Positions 45,580 to 54,577 of a DNA stretch of 64,000 nucleotides are shown here, piece after piece. Source of the DNA: Desulfosporosinus sp049943955 (lineage in GTDB: Bacteria; Bacillota; Desulfitobacteriia; Desulfitobacteriales; Desulfitobacteriaceae); assembly GCF_049943955.1 (NCBI RefSeq), contig NZ_JBNFTW010000005.1, positions 186,001 through 250,000 on the forward strand, in the 5' to 3' direction. Each line of letters starts with the position of its first letter. Positions within the stretch are counted from its first letter, which is position 1. Made by a program: the position numbers and the translations under genes. The notes beneath the pieces were generated by a model that ran no database searches, had not been told where the DNA came from, and was given only the letters and a program-made list of their open reading frames with translations.

Positions 45580-45715
45580 TTAAACGATTAACGATTATTT
45601 TAATTCTTTATTCCATAAAATCCTGAATTACCTAGATACAAAGAAAATGAGGACACTCCATTTCATGAATCTAATGACTTCCTAAATATCATTTAATCAA
45701 GTTATAAAGGAGTTA

Positions 45716-46066
45716 ATGAAAATGATAGACTTCGATTCTAATTACTTCGAAGAGTTCCTAAATGATTTTCTGATAAATGCAGAGATCTTTCAGAACTTAT
45801 TAGTCAACTCTGTACCATTAGGGGTAATACTAAATCTTCGTACGACGCAAATTCAATGTATAAATGGTGTTTATCGGATTGTCAATAACGATGATATTTA
45901 TGAGCTTAATTACCTTGACTTTGATGTTCGCGAATTATTGATGTACATACTTAATAGCTACAGTGATCGTCCGCTATTTGACAATCGCTTTATAATACGT
46001 CTTATGAGCCTCGCCTATCCTAGTTCAAATTCCTTGGTGACTAAATCCATTAATACCTCATTATAA
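45716..46066 (+). CDS. Short, divergent tyrosine recombinase-like protein, 116 residues
   Basis: AAAGGAG precedes the ATGs at 45716 and 45722. Residues about 25-85 fit the pattern of a recombinase box I (LGVILNLRTTQIQ) followed by beta strands and a DVRELLMYILNSY helix, but the HxxR and tyrosine region is absent. It may be a degenerate half-enzyme that is still translated. The assignment is by pattern only. Confidence 0.45.
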   Translation: MKMIDFDSNYFEEFLNDFLINAEIFQNLLVNSVPLGVILNLRTTQIQCINGVYRIVNNDDIYELNYLDFDVRELLMYILNSYSDRPLFDNRFIIRLMSLAYPSSNSLVTKSINTSL

Positions 46067-46117
46067 GGGATTTTCCTTTAACTATATATATTTCTCTCAA
46101 TAAATTGGAGGCTACGT

Positions 46118-46423
46118 ATGAGCAATATAAATCATATTACAAATAATGAACTTGTATCAAGTTATATTAGAGAAAATCCATTAAACTTAAAGGGTTCGGA
46201 TTTGTCTTATGCCTTTACAATATTAATTGTTTTTTTGGAGCATTATTGTCCTGACGGATTAAAGAAAGTTCAACATAACCATGTTAAAGAATGGAGTAGC
46301 GATATATTAAAAATTGGCGCAAATACTTTTTCCCAACGCAAAAACATTAAAATACTTTTTGATTTTTTTAGCTTTAGCTCGTGGTATGGAGAGTCTGTTG
46401 TCTACTATAAATCAGAGCGGTAA
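46118..46423 (+). CDS. Core-binding (SAM-like) domain protein, recombinase fragment-like, 101 residues
   Basis: GGAGG precedes ATG 46118. The helical sequence (LSYAFTILIVFLEHYCPDGL, VKEWSSDIL, FSQRKNIKILFDFFSF) resembles the N-terminal DNA-binding domain of XerC/D-type recombinases. No catalytic domain follows. It could bind the recombination site without cutting. Confidence 0.45.
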   Translation: MSNINHITNNELVSSYIRENPLNLKGSDLSYAFTILIVFLEHYCPDGLKKVQHNHVKEWSSDILKIGANTFSQRKNIKILFDFFSFSSWYGESVVYYKSER

Positions 46424-46636
46424 CCACTGAACATTTTCTCATCTATATGGGCATTAGCAACCTAGTATTCCCTGAAACATCTTCCAGGGTGGTTAATCCC
46501 AAAATATATAATCGTTAAGTTATTTTAGCAGTCTATCTATAAGCGATTCAAATTTAAATTTAAAGTCTTATCTTACCTTTCTTCGCCTATTTGAAGGTAA
46601 CTGTTTAAGATTTTTTTATTAAAGGAGAAATTACTA

Positions 46637-46813
46637 ATGAGTAAAACAGTCAAAATTGCAAAAGAACGGATCACTACTTTTCTAAGTAACTTTCAGAATG
46701 ATGATGAGTTAAATATTCATCAACAAAGGCTTATTAAATTCATGTTGTTAAATGGTATCCATCCATCCGAGCTAGACAAATTAAACTTTTCCAAGTCCGA
46801 GGATCATCCTTAG
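46637..46813 (+). CDS. 58-residue recombinase box I-like peptide
   Basis: A good AAAGGAG precedes ATG 46637. The peptide ends QQRLIKFMLLNGIHPSELDK, which is the box I helix with arginine replaced by histidine, and then stops. The stretch 46814-46930 still has coding flavour in other frames, suggesting that the rest of the domain was lost. Confidence 0.4.
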   Translation: MSKTVKIAKERITTFLSNFQNDDELNIHQQRLIKFMLLNGIHPSELDKLNFSKSEDHP

Positions 46814-46947
46814 AAAAGTCTATCACTGTTTCAGATTTACAGTCACTAATAATCTTATCAAGTATTCTAATCATTTGGGAATAAGAAAGTCCTTCAATCT
46901 GTGAATTGTGACGAAACTTAAATTTATCTTTAGAAAGGATGTTTAAC

Positions 46948-47505
46948 TTGAACAAAATTCCGGAAAGAGTTGACCTTGACGCCGTTCTAGAAACGGCTAA
47001 ATCCAATGCGGTTTACTACTTAATCATCTTTCTTGTATTACAGGGCCTAAGGGTTAGTGAAATTTCTAGCTTAAAACGTAAAAATTTTGACTTCAGAAAC
47101 AAAGTCCTTGTGTATGAAAGTGCTACTCTAACCCAAAAAAGGGTCCCCCTTCCCGAAAATATTATAAATACCTTACAGAATTATTTTAGTTCCCGGAGAG
47201 ATAAATACCCCAATGCTTTTATAAATTCCAAAGGACCACTTACTCCCGATCATGTTTCAGTTATTATTCACAACGTCTCATTTAAAGCAAATCCCTCAAA
47301 ACGTCTGAGTGCAAAGAATATCCGTGAACGAATTGCCCTAGATAAAATCCACAATGGGATTACTTATTCCCAAGTTGCACACGACTTAGGGCTTCGACCT
47401 CGAATCGATTGGCTTATAAAAATGTACAACGAATATGCACCAGATAATATTTCTTTTCAGAAATCTTTAGGTTTGAAAACACCTTATAAGAAAGGAGCAC
47501 ATTAA
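46948..47505 (+). CDS. Tyrosine recombinase catalytic domain-like protein, HxxR degenerate
   Basis: I favour TTG 46948 (AAAGGATG nine bases upstream) over ATG 46939, which touches the ribosome site. The protein of 185 residues has the box I arginine (LVLQGLRVSEISSL), a beta hairpin, and a C-terminal part in which HxxR reads NIRERI and the LGH box reads LGLRPR; tyrosines near MYNEY remain. With the first histidine and the box III-type histidine changed it is probably inactive. It has no core-binding domain. It overlaps the next gene (TAATG). Confidence 0.6.
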   Translation: MNKIPERVDLDAVLETAKSNAVYYLIIFLVLQGLRVSEISSLKRKNFDFRNKVLVYESATLTQKRVPLPENIINTLQNYFSSRRDKYPNAFINSKGPLTPDHVSVIIHNVSFKANPSKRLSAKNIRERIALDKIHNGITYSQVAHDLGLRPRIDWLIKMYNEYAPDNISFQKSLGLKTPYKKGAH

Positions 47506-48209
47506 TGAACTCTGCAGAGACCGTTCTGTTATGTAATAAGGAGTCATTTATTCACGACGAACTTATTAAGAATCTTCTGCTTCTCTATCCGTTAGCAGTG
47601 TCTGAAGTCTGTCGAATTCGAATGGATGACATCGACGTTTCCACTGGTGCCCTGAGAATTCGTAAGCGCTTAAAGCCTGATAGTTATATCGATATCAACG
47701 AAGAAACTAGGCAATTGTTATCTGATAAAGTGAAATTTTCCCCGTCCGATCAAGTTTACCTTTTTTCAAAAGATAATGTGTCCAGGTATTCGATGAAAGA
47801 CTTGCTTCTGGTGGCTTACACTTTTCCATGGGAGGATATGGTTCAAGACCCCAAATATGACAAACGCATTAAATATCCTGGCTCCCGTGAAACTATAGTA
47901 CGCAAATTTATCGCAATAAAATGTTTTAGAATCTCTGGTTTAATCTCCAATAGCTTCAGGCACTATTTACTGGAATTGCTCCTCAATTTTCTTCCTAAGG
48001 ACAATAATTTTACGTTAATAAATAATAGTTACGTGTCGGAATGGTTAACTACTATTAATACAAATAATAGGTGGACAGTGCTAATGATTAAAAAGTTTTT
48101 TAACTTTTTACAGGAAACTAAACTTATAAAACTTGAAATCAACCATTGCTTTAACTATCCAACACCAACCCGTCAGAGATATAAGTTTTATTTGAAAGGA
48201 AAACATTAA
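47505..48209 (+). CDS. Tyrosine recombinase-like protein with the catalytic arginine lost
   Basis: AAAGGAG precedes ATG 47505, which overlaps the previous stop. The front is box I-like, LLLLYPLAVSEVCRIRMDDID, where the usual R of LRVSE is alanine, followed by the strands and LRIRKRLKPD. The second half (YVSEWLTTINTNNRW and MIKKFFNFLQET) looks like a core-binding domain, so the normal domain order appears reversed. No HxxR...Y end is present. Probable DNA-binding accessory or fossil protein. Confidence 0.5.
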   Translation: MNSAETVLLCNKESFIHDELIKNLLLLYPLAVSEVCRIRMDDIDVSTGALRIRKRLKPDSYIDINEETRQLLSDKVKFSPSDQVYLFSKDNVSRYSMKDLLLVAYTFPWEDMVQDPKYDKRIKYPGSRETIVRKFIAIKCFRISGLISNSFRHYLLELLLNFLPKDNNFTLINNSYVSEWLTTINTNNRWTVLMIKKFFNFLQETKLIKLEINHCFNYPTPTRQRYKFYLKGKH

Positions 48210-48210
48210 A

Positions 48211-49092
48211 ATGTACGTTGACAATTTAACAGAGAATAATCAAATGAACCTTGCTCCATTGACCGATAACATCATTAAATCTTTTATTAATCAAATGGCA
48301 ATCGATGGAAACTCAAATCATACAATTCAAGCTTATAATTATTATTTACGGCGTTTTTTTCTTGATACTGGGAAATCCGTAGATGGTGTCACACATAGCG
48401 ATCTAACCAAATGGATTAGTAAGTTTAGATGGGTAGATTCATCAAGATATGCAATACTTTCGATTTTGTCCTCATTTTCTGATTGGTGCATAGGTCGAAA
48501 ACTGATGACAAAGAATCTTGTAAAAAAAGATGATCGACCTAAAAAAATTAAAAGAACTCCGCGTTATCTCAAGGAAGCTGAGCTATCCGCAGTTGAAATA
48601 GAGATAGAAAAACAGAACCTGCGCAATAGATGTATATGTGAGTTTTTCCTCTCAACTGGAGTACGCTGTAATGAACTCAGAGAGTTGATGATTAAGGATC
48701 TAAACCCCCGCGAACGAAAAGCATTAATAACAGGGAAAGGTAAAACCGAACGTAAAGTAGAATATAGCGAAACTTGCGCACTTTTGTTAGACCGTTATAT
48801 TGGCAACAGAACCAATCCCTACGAACCACTTTTCCTTGATAGGTTAGGCAAACAGATATCCAATGACGCCATCAGAGCTATGGTTAAGCGGCTGGGCATC
48901 AAGGCTGGTCTTAGCAGACGGTTAACCCCGCATATGTTTAGGCATACGTTTGCCACTTTAAAGGTAATCCAAGGTTATACTTTGCAACAAATTGGCGACA
49001 TGCTTGGACATGAGGAGTTAGAAAACACAAAAATCTATGCACAGATTCTTATCCCGGAATTAATGACCTTGTATGATCGTTATATGAGGTGA
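48211..49092 (+). CDS. Tyrosine recombinase/integrase A, all catalytic residues present
   Basis: 293 residues with a core-binding domain (IKSFINQMAIDGNSNHTIQA) and a complete catalytic domain: STGVRCNELREL (Arg I), GKGKTERKVEYS (Lys), HMFRHTFAT (HxxR), LGHEELENTKIYAQ (His and nucleophilic Tyr). Size and layout are those of XerC/XerD and Tn554-type enzymes. GAAAGGAAA precedes ATG 48211. It overlaps the last recombinase by about 4 bp, so the pair is co-translated and may act as a heterodimer. Confidence 0.9.
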   Translation: MYVDNLTENNQMNLAPLTDNIIKSFINQMAIDGNSNHTIQAYNYYLRRFFLDTGKSVDGVTHSDLTKWISKFRWVDSSRYAILSILSSFSDWCIGRKLMTKNLVKKDDRPKKIKRTPRYLKEAELSAVEIEIEKQNLRNRCICEFFLSTGVRCNELRELMIKDLNPRERKALITGKGKTERKVEYSETCALLLDRYIGNRTNPYEPLFLDRLGKQISNDAIRAMVKRLGIKAGLSRRLTPHMFRHTFATLKVIQGYTLQQIGDMLGHEELENTKIYAQILIPELMTLYDRYMR

Positions 49093-49097
49093 CACAC

Positions 49098-49904
49098 GTG
49101 AATAAACAAGCAACTTTAATTTTCTATCTAGCTAGAAAGTCGAGTAGATTTTCGATTAATACATTAAGTACGTACGAAAAACGTATCAGTGATTTTTTAG
49201 AGAGCACCGACCATGAACTCTCAGAAATCGTTATTGATGATTATCTAGAGTTTGAGGCAAATAAGCTTATGCACGGAACAGATCGTAGCACGTTAAGTAC
49301 CACCCGGGCGGCTTGTAAATCACTGATAAATTTTGCTCTTGAGGAAGATGTGCTAGCGTTTAACCCATTAAAAGGTCTTAGAAGAACCAAGTTAAAAAAA
49401 GCTATCCCTCGTTATCTAGATGATGCTACAGTTGATGGTATCAAGGATGCAGCTAAGTATAACCTACGCGATAGTGCAATTATTCATACCCTATTAGTAA
49501 CTGGGGTTAGGGTGAGCGAATTAATTGAGATCACTAAATCAGATTGTGACATGGAGCACCGTCAAATCCACATAAGGAAAAGTAAAGATTTGGAGGAAAG
49601 AATGGTTCCCATCACACCAACTTGCCGTGAGCGCATTGAAAGATATATAAATACCCGAAACGATAACGCTCCTTATCTGTTTGTTAACTCCAAAGGTGGT
49701 AAAATTAGCCGTCAAGGTGTTTTATACATCGTCAAACAATATGCCGAGATGAGTGGAGCAAAGGTCAATGTCACAGTGCATTCGTTTAGACATACATTTG
49801 CCCATAAACTTTCCAAAGCAGGTGCCCCATTGGAGTTTATCGCAAAATTGTTAGGTCATACAAGGCTGGACATGGCTAGGAGATACACTGGCCCTACGAA
49901 ATGA
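49098..49904 (+). CDS. Tyrosine recombinase/integrase B, all catalytic residues present
   Basis: The start GTG 49098 has AGGTGA upstream; GTG 49089 in the same frame overlaps the preceding stop but lacks spacing. The catalytic set is complete: VTGVRVSELIEI, RKSKDLEERMVPI, HSFRHTFAHKL, LGHTRLDMARRY. The C-terminus is short, ending five residues after the tyrosine, and the core-binding domain is at the front. It is the last gene of the series. Confidence 0.88.
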   Translation: MNKQATLIFYLARKSSRFSINTLSTYEKRISDFLESTDHELSEIVIDDYLEFEANKLMHGTDRSTLSTTRAACKSLINFALEEDVLAFNPLKGLRRTKLKKAIPRYLDDATVDGIKDAAKYNLRDSAIIHTLLVTGVRVSELIEITKSDCDMEHRQIHIRKSKDLEERMVPITPTCRERIERYINTRNDNAPYLFVNSKGGKISRQGVLYIVKQYAEMSGAKVNVTVHSFRHTFAHKLSKAGAPLEFIAKLLGHTRLDMARRYTGPTK

Positions 49905-50395
49905 GTACTGTCAAAAAGGTTTAGATGATTAAATCTATACACATTGAAATGAGTTATGTTCTTGCGTAAAAGGTGCTTGTAAATATTTTTAATGAACGGC
50001 GCAAATACATAAACTTTTCCGTAAATAGTATAGGAGTTTTGCAAAAGTGATTAGAATGCCATCAAGAGTGGATAATCACTTAGCGAGACTCCTTTTTATT
50101 AAATACACTTTAGGATACCCGAACTTTTAAATAAACTTTGCAATGAATATGATTCTATTAATTTAACAGTATAGGACAAATGTTATATAACGTATATTGC
50201 ATAATAATGAGGCTTACTCCGTTAATGTTTCATCCTCTTATTAATGTAACAAATAGAAATTTATTACTAATTAGCTAAAAGGAATTTTAGCTAATTTTCC
50301 TTTTAGATGTTCCTCCTGAGCGTTTAGAAACTATTTAAATGGAAATAATAATTATATGGTTTTAGTTCAAAATAGTTTATTTTTAAAAATGCAAG

Positions 50396-50418
50396 AAGGC
50401 GACGTACATCGCCTTTTA
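50396..50418. terminator. Terminator-like hairpin
   Basis: AAGGCGA / TCGCCTT with a six-base loop and a following TTATT. No gene is close upstream on the plus strand, so it may end the recombinase transcript. Confidence 0.5.
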
Positions 50419-50442
50419 TTCTTAATGAAGGAAGTCCGATAA

Positions 50443-50540
50443 TACTACTATTGTTATAAATTTTCAATAATCCAAAACCCCTAATCCCTTATAAATTGGG
50501 GATTTCCACCCTTTCCGTTGATTTTCCAACATCGTATTTT
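50443..50540. repeat. 98-bp direct repeat, copy 1
   Basis: Matches 52972-53069 with about nine mismatches and no gaps until its end. It contains CTAATCCCTT ... TTGGGGATTT, a partial hairpin. Non-coding. Confidence 0.85.
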
Positions 50541-51720
50541 AGATATTATGTAAAGTAGAGTATAATTTATGGCGGGAGTAGACCAAAATAGCCTGAAAAA
50601 ATTATAGTACGGATTTTACAAACTGACTCGTCCGTATCAGCTATTTTTTAAGCTTTCCGTGTTTAATCAATTATCAGCATTATCATGTCGGTTAGGCAAA
50701 TTCAAATTCAATTGATAACTGCTACTATATTTGGCTTTCTGGTTTGATATCTTCTAGATTAAGCCCCAGTTTGGACATTACTATTCAATAGAGCTCTTTT
50801 ATAAGGTTTACGATAACTGTCACGAAAAAACTAGCCTCTAGGAGCCTCTGTAAGGCTTTAGAATTTAATGCTTAATATGATTAGGCTAATCCAAGTAAAC
50901 AATGGCTACAGGAGCATTTAAAGCCTTGAAAATGTATTGATATATACGAGTAAGCTTTCAGGTACTAAATTCAGTATTCTAAAAGATTTAATTGAAGCTT
51001 TACTAATCGAATTACGTTATTAAAAGTAATTTGAGCATGTAATTGACTCATTAGAGATATTGACCTAACCACATGCTAAAATAGCCTCCATCAACTATGC
51101 GTTAAATATCTTTTTAATGAATAGATATTTTCTTTCGAATTCAACTAGTTAAACTATTCACAAAATAATTTAGCCTTTATTTCATTATCATTTTCGCAGA
51201 TCATTATTGGAAGTTCAATTATTTTGTATTATATCATCATTCACTTAATCTAAATAAGATATAACCTCCCCTTACCACCAAAAATTAGTCTTCTAAATTC
51301 AATCGCCAAATCTCTAGGCGACCACAAACAATGGTTCCTGTTAAAGCATATCTCTTTGTGTATCTCTCGATCACTCCATTTCTTCCCTTTTCACTTGGCC
51401 CTCTATACCATCAACTACTGAACATCTCAGTGTCTTCTAAGTCTTTTGTCAATGTTATTTGGCACTTTTCTAATAACTTTTCAGCAAGTATCTTTCAAAA
51501 TTTCCCACTAATTTGCTTAATTTGAAAAGCCAACCTTTTATGTTATTTACTAAAGCTACCTCTCCTTCCATACAGGATACTACTATATAGTAGTTATTGC
51601 GTCAATTATTCGCCGTGCAAATGGAAGCAATTCTGGTTCCATTTGCACGGGAACTATTATTCTCGTAGTTACAACTTTTAGATGGTGCAAAAGCTACTAC
51701 AGTATTGCAATATAACCCTC

Positions 51721-52152
51721 TTACCAGAGATCCTCAACAATATCTACAACATCCCTTATAACATTAAAGCAGATCTTCTCTGCTATATTCTGTTCCTTAA
51801 ATAACTTAGATCCTTCTGGAGTAAACTCAATTCCAGTTAGGCCCTTGCACGTGGAACAGCCATGTTTGACCTTAATTTTTTCTATTAGTTCCTGGGCTAA
51901 GGGAAAGGTCCTATTCCCCATATCGAAGACGGTGTTTTCGTCGTTGCCGTACTTTAAGCCCATAGCCATGATTCCCCCGCTTAACGCGCCGCAAATTTCA
52001 CCTGTACCAGAAATCCCAGCCCCAAATCCGGTGGCCAATTTAATGGCCTGGCTGCGGTCCATTCCAAGCTGTTCCCCTAGTGTGGAAAAAACTGCCTGAC
52101 TACATAAAAAGCCGTTCTTCATCATAGCTACCGCTTTATCGGAAACCTTCAC
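51721..52152 (-). CDS. C_GCAxxG_C_C family redox-type protein
   Basis: GTG 52152 follows GGGAGGAATG; the six codons before it lack spacing. The 143 residues show the family pattern: GFLCSQAVF, GEICGALSGG (the CGALSGG core), a HGCSTCKGLTGIEF motif and a late cysteine in KICFN. Members are thought to be small membrane-associated redox or thiol proteins, function unknown. It lies downstream of the TetR gene with a palindromic site in front, so TetR probably represses it. Confidence 0.85.
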   Translation of the reverse strand: MKVSDKAVAMMKNGFLCSQAVFSTLGEQLGMDRSQAIKLATGFGAGISGTGEICGALSGGIMAMGLKYGNDENTVFDMGNRTFPLAQELIEKIKVKHGCSTCKGLTGIEFTPEGSKLFKEQNIAEKICFNVIRDVVDIVEDLW

Positions 52153-52221
52153 ACTACATTCCTCCCACAATCTTAAAAATATTAGTTTATTACTGAGATA
52201 TATTTATGAATCCATGCATAT

Positions 52222-52238
52222 ATGAACTCGTTCACTTT
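52222..52238. promoter_or_regulatory. Putative TetR operator, copy 1
   Basis: ATGAACTCGTTCACTTT, a near-palindrome (TGAAC/GTTCA), 70 bp upstream of the C_GCAxxG start. It matches the motif in front of the TetR gene at 52956. Confidence 0.5.
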
Positions 52239-52268
52239 ATTTTAGCCTGCAATACACAGATTGTCAAT

Positions 52269-52306
52269 AAAAACGAACGTATTCATAATTGAATACGTTC
52301 GTTTTT
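52269..52306 (-). terminator. Perfect 17-bp hairpin terminator after the TetR gene
   Basis: AAAAACGAACGTATTCA and its complement flank TAAT; TTTTT lies at both edges. It lies 35 bp after the TetR stop on the minus strand. Confidence 0.8.
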
Positions 52307-52340
52307 AAACTCCTTTATTACTTCCAGTTAATCATAATGG

Positions 52341-52925
52341 TTATTGTTTTACTCCAAGACCTTCCAGGAATAAATAAAGCTTTTGTTTCAGGTTATCCAT
52401 AAATGGCATATCAAGGTTGCTGTGCATGGTGGATTGTAGCAGGCCCATGAACATTTCGATAATTATTCCCACGGCGATATCCTTACGGAATACGCCTTTT
52501 TCCTGCCCCTCACACACAATGTCAGCCAGTATCTCTTTAAAAACAGGGCCGTGGGGGGACTCCCGTCGGGTACGCAAGGCCTGGCGACGAAACTGCATAA
52601 ACAGATTTATTAGCTGACTGTTCTCTTCAAAATTTTTACCAGCGATTAAAAGGATTTCTGACAATTTTTGAGGCGGCTCTAGGGGAGATTTTTGTATCTC
52701 TTCAACAATATGCCGGACTTCATTTATTTTTTCTCCGAGACAGTATTTAAGTACATCTTCCTTTGAATCAAAGTAGTTATAAAAGGTACCGGTCCCTAGG
52801 TCAGCCTCTTCCATTATTTCCGCAACCGTGGTATCCATAAAGCCTTTTGCCAGAAAGAGTCTCAAGGCGTTTTCTGATATTGATTTTTTTGCCTGCATTT
52901 TTTTTCGCTCACGTCGAGTATTCAT
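52341..52925 (-). CDS. TetR-family transcriptional regulator
   Basis: 194 residues with the N-terminal TetR HTH (AKKSISENALRLFLAKGFMDTTV then MEEADLGTGTFYNYFDSKED) and a helical C-terminal ligand domain. It is oriented head-to-tail before the C_GCAxxG gene. A near-palindrome ATGAAC-TTCA lies in front of both genes, suggesting autoregulation and control of the downstream gene. The start at 52925 has GAGG rather far upstream (about 15 bases). Confidence 0.88.
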   Translation of the reverse strand: MNTRRERKKMQAKKSISENALRLFLAKGFMDTTVAEIMEEADLGTGTFYNYFDSKEDVLKYCLGEKINEVRHIVEEIQKSPLEPPQKLSEILLIAGKNFEENSQLINLFMQFRRQALRTRRESPHGPVFKEILADIVCEGQEKGVFRKDIAVGIIIEMFMGLLQSTMHSNLDMPFMDNLKQKLYLFLEGLGVKQ

Positions 52926-52955
52926 ATTAACAACGGTTTACCTCCACATTCATTT

Positions 52956-52972
52956 ATGAACACATTCAGTTT
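52956..52972. promoter_or_regulatory. Putative TetR operator, copy 2
   Basis: ATGAACACATTCAGTTT, 31 bp upstream of the TetR start; shares ATGAAC-C-TTCA-TTT with the site at 52222. Confidence 0.5.
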
Positions 52973-53069
52973 ACTGCTATTATTATAAATTTTCAATAAT
53001 TCAAAACCTCTAATCCCTTATTAATTGGGGATTTCCGCCCTTTCTGTTAATTTTTCAACATCGTATTTT
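52972..53069. repeat. 98-bp direct repeat, copy 2
   Basis: Second copy of the repeat at 50443. The two copies bracket the TetR/C_GCAxxG module and about 2.4 kb in all. Confidence 0.85.
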
Positions 53070-53136
53070 TAGCTTTTGGCGAAGATCCGTGCGATATGAG
53101 TTTTATAAAATGTTATGACAATAGTTTAGTATCGTA

Positions 53137-53331
53137 TTAATAGTTGAGCCAATCCTCTGTACACCTGTACCTATTGAAGCCCACTGTTTCGAACTCATCC
53201 TTTGCGCCTTCGGTTATCTCCTCCTTGCAGCCTATAACCAATATTTTGACAAGTTCATAGAAACCTAATTCACCGTTTTATGGTAAATTACTTCCTGACC
53301 CGTAATTAAGTTGTTCTTCAATCCATCTCAT
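53137..53331 (-). pseudogene. Remnant of a small soluble protein
   Basis: The minus strand reads MRWIEEQLNYGSGSNLP, then a stop; in the next frame NGELGFYELVKILVIGCKEE and ITEGAKDEFETVGFNRY continue to a stop. One frameshift would give a single protein of about 65 residues. No family recognised. The remaining DNA to 53543 shows nothing. Confidence 0.45.
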
Positions 53332-53543
53332 TTGTGCATCCTAAGTATGTTTTTCTACAGAAGGGTAAAGTCTGGTTTTCTCTTTCCTACATTTAAAAAA
53401 TGTAAAACAAAGCCCAGAGAATTATGCGCTTAAGGTAGGTTATCGAGAAACCAGAAATTGCCGCCAAAAAGCCCCCCATGACCGTATCCAAACATAGGCG
53501 CAAATCCTGTGAACTCGTTCAGCTAAATCTGAACATCGGGGCT

Positions 53544-54446
53544 TCAGATGGGGCTCTGCCGCTCCGGGAAAAGGCCCTTTAAGTAATGTTCTAAAATTAT
53601 TAAGCCAGGACTGGTCGAGGGGGCATATTTGTGGGTAATTTTATAATGGACGATCGGCGGGGGTGGGTCGGAAATTTCTTGGATTATACAATGGCCGGAT
53701 CTGACGAACATGCCGGCAATACTTCTGGGGGCAATAGCCCATTGGCTGGAATTCTGTAACAGGGCAAAGATCAGCCCCATGCCGTCGATTTGAATGCGGG
53801 CTGAATAAGGCGGTCCCCACCAACGGTCATGCCAAGTCTGATAAGCTAAGCCCCACCCCCTGTTGTGGATATAAAGTTCGTCTCCCCCTTTTAGATTGCC
53901 GGGAGTAACACGCTTTACCGCGATGTTTTCAGGGGTGGGCGGCCTGACCAGAACCATATCGTCCTCAAAAAAGGGTTCCACTGCAATATTCGGTACAGTC
54001 AGTTCCCTGCGGACAAAAGCGGCATCTATCTCCCGGCGCTCCAGCGCTGTATAAAGATCCTCGGAATGCTGCGTACGGATTCGAAGCCGGATCTGCGGCA
54101 TGTGCCGGCTTAAAGCCTGGTACAAGGGAGGCAGCAGATAGGTGTTGAGGCTGTTAGACCCGCCAAGGGCCAGGCTGATTTGGGGACCGTTGGCCCGGAG
54201 CATCTCCGTTTCCCGGATCAGGGCTCGCCAGCGTTCGGCTATCGGGATAAAATTTTCGCCGAAAGGCGTGAGAGTAATGGTCGGAATGCCTTTGCTCCGT
54301 TGCACCAAAGGCGCTCCCAGCTCCCGCTCCAGGGTTTTCAGCCTATAACTGACGGTGGATTGGGTTAAATGCAGCAATTCAGCCGCTCTATTTAAGCTGT
54401 GGGTTTGTACGATCGCCAAAAAGGCTTCGATTCCTAAAAGGTACAT
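53544..54446 (-). CDS. LysR-family transcriptional regulator
   Basis: 300 residues: N-terminal HTH (FLAIVQTHSLNRAAELLHLT, then QSTVSYRLKTLERELGAPLV) and a periplasmic-binding-protein-like effector domain with a TLTPFGENFIPIAERW linker. It is divergent from the MFS gene and should control it, as LysR regulators do from a shared intergenic site. The C+G content here is higher than the island, suggesting a different origin. Confidence 0.93.
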   Translation of the reverse strand: MYLLGIEAFLAIVQTHSLNRAAELLHLTQSTVSYRLKTLERELGAPLVQRSKGIPTITLTPFGENFIPIAERWRALIRETEMLRANGPQISLALGGSNSLNTYLLPPLYQALSRHMPQIRLRIRTQHSEDLYTALERREIDAAFVRRELTVPNIAVEPFFEDDMVLVRPPTPENIAVKRVTPGNLKGGDELYIHNRGWGLAYQTWHDRWWGPPYSARIQIDGMGLIFALLQNSSQWAIAPRSIAGMFVRSGHCIIQEISDPPPPIVHYKITHKYAPSTSPGLIILEHYLKGLFPERQSPI

Positions 54447-54462
54447 GGCTTATTTCTCCATC

Positions 54463-54487
54463 ATAATATAGAAGTTTTAGATATTAT
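54463..54487. promoter_or_regulatory. LysR-type operator between lysR and MFS genes
   Basis: ATAATAT and ATATTAT are separated by 11 bases (T-N11-A form), 16 bp before the LysR start and about 90 bp before the MFS start. Confidence 0.55.
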
Positions 54488-54577
54488 ATGGCAAGATTAT
54501 TTGTTTTACAAGCTGTCCTTCGATATTTAGAATAAAGTCGTACAGTAAAAATTCGTCGTGAGAATGGGGGCGGAAAT

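Larger units (their letters stand above)
49905..51720. other. Large AT-rich gap after the recombinase series
   Basis: No gene over 1.8 kb. It holds a terminator (50396) and one copy of a 98-bp repeat (50443). The sequence near 49905-50090 has frequent AT-rich short inverted motifs and may contain the recombination site, but I cannot point to it. Confidence 0.35.

Noticed and set aside
46740..47006. 88-residue minus-strand frame inside the recombinase series
   Set aside because: It overlaps the plus-strand recombinase start and has no ribosome site; parts of it look coding only because the plus strand is coding.
48211..49904. RIT (recombinase in trio) element or Tn554
   Set aside because: Only two full-length enzymes are present, the other units are short or degenerate, and no tnpC-like gene was found.
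50041..51720. Possible CRISPR array or tRNA in the large AT-rich gap
   Set aside because: No regularly spaced repeats and no cloverleaf-compatible sequence were found; only a single repeat copy is present.
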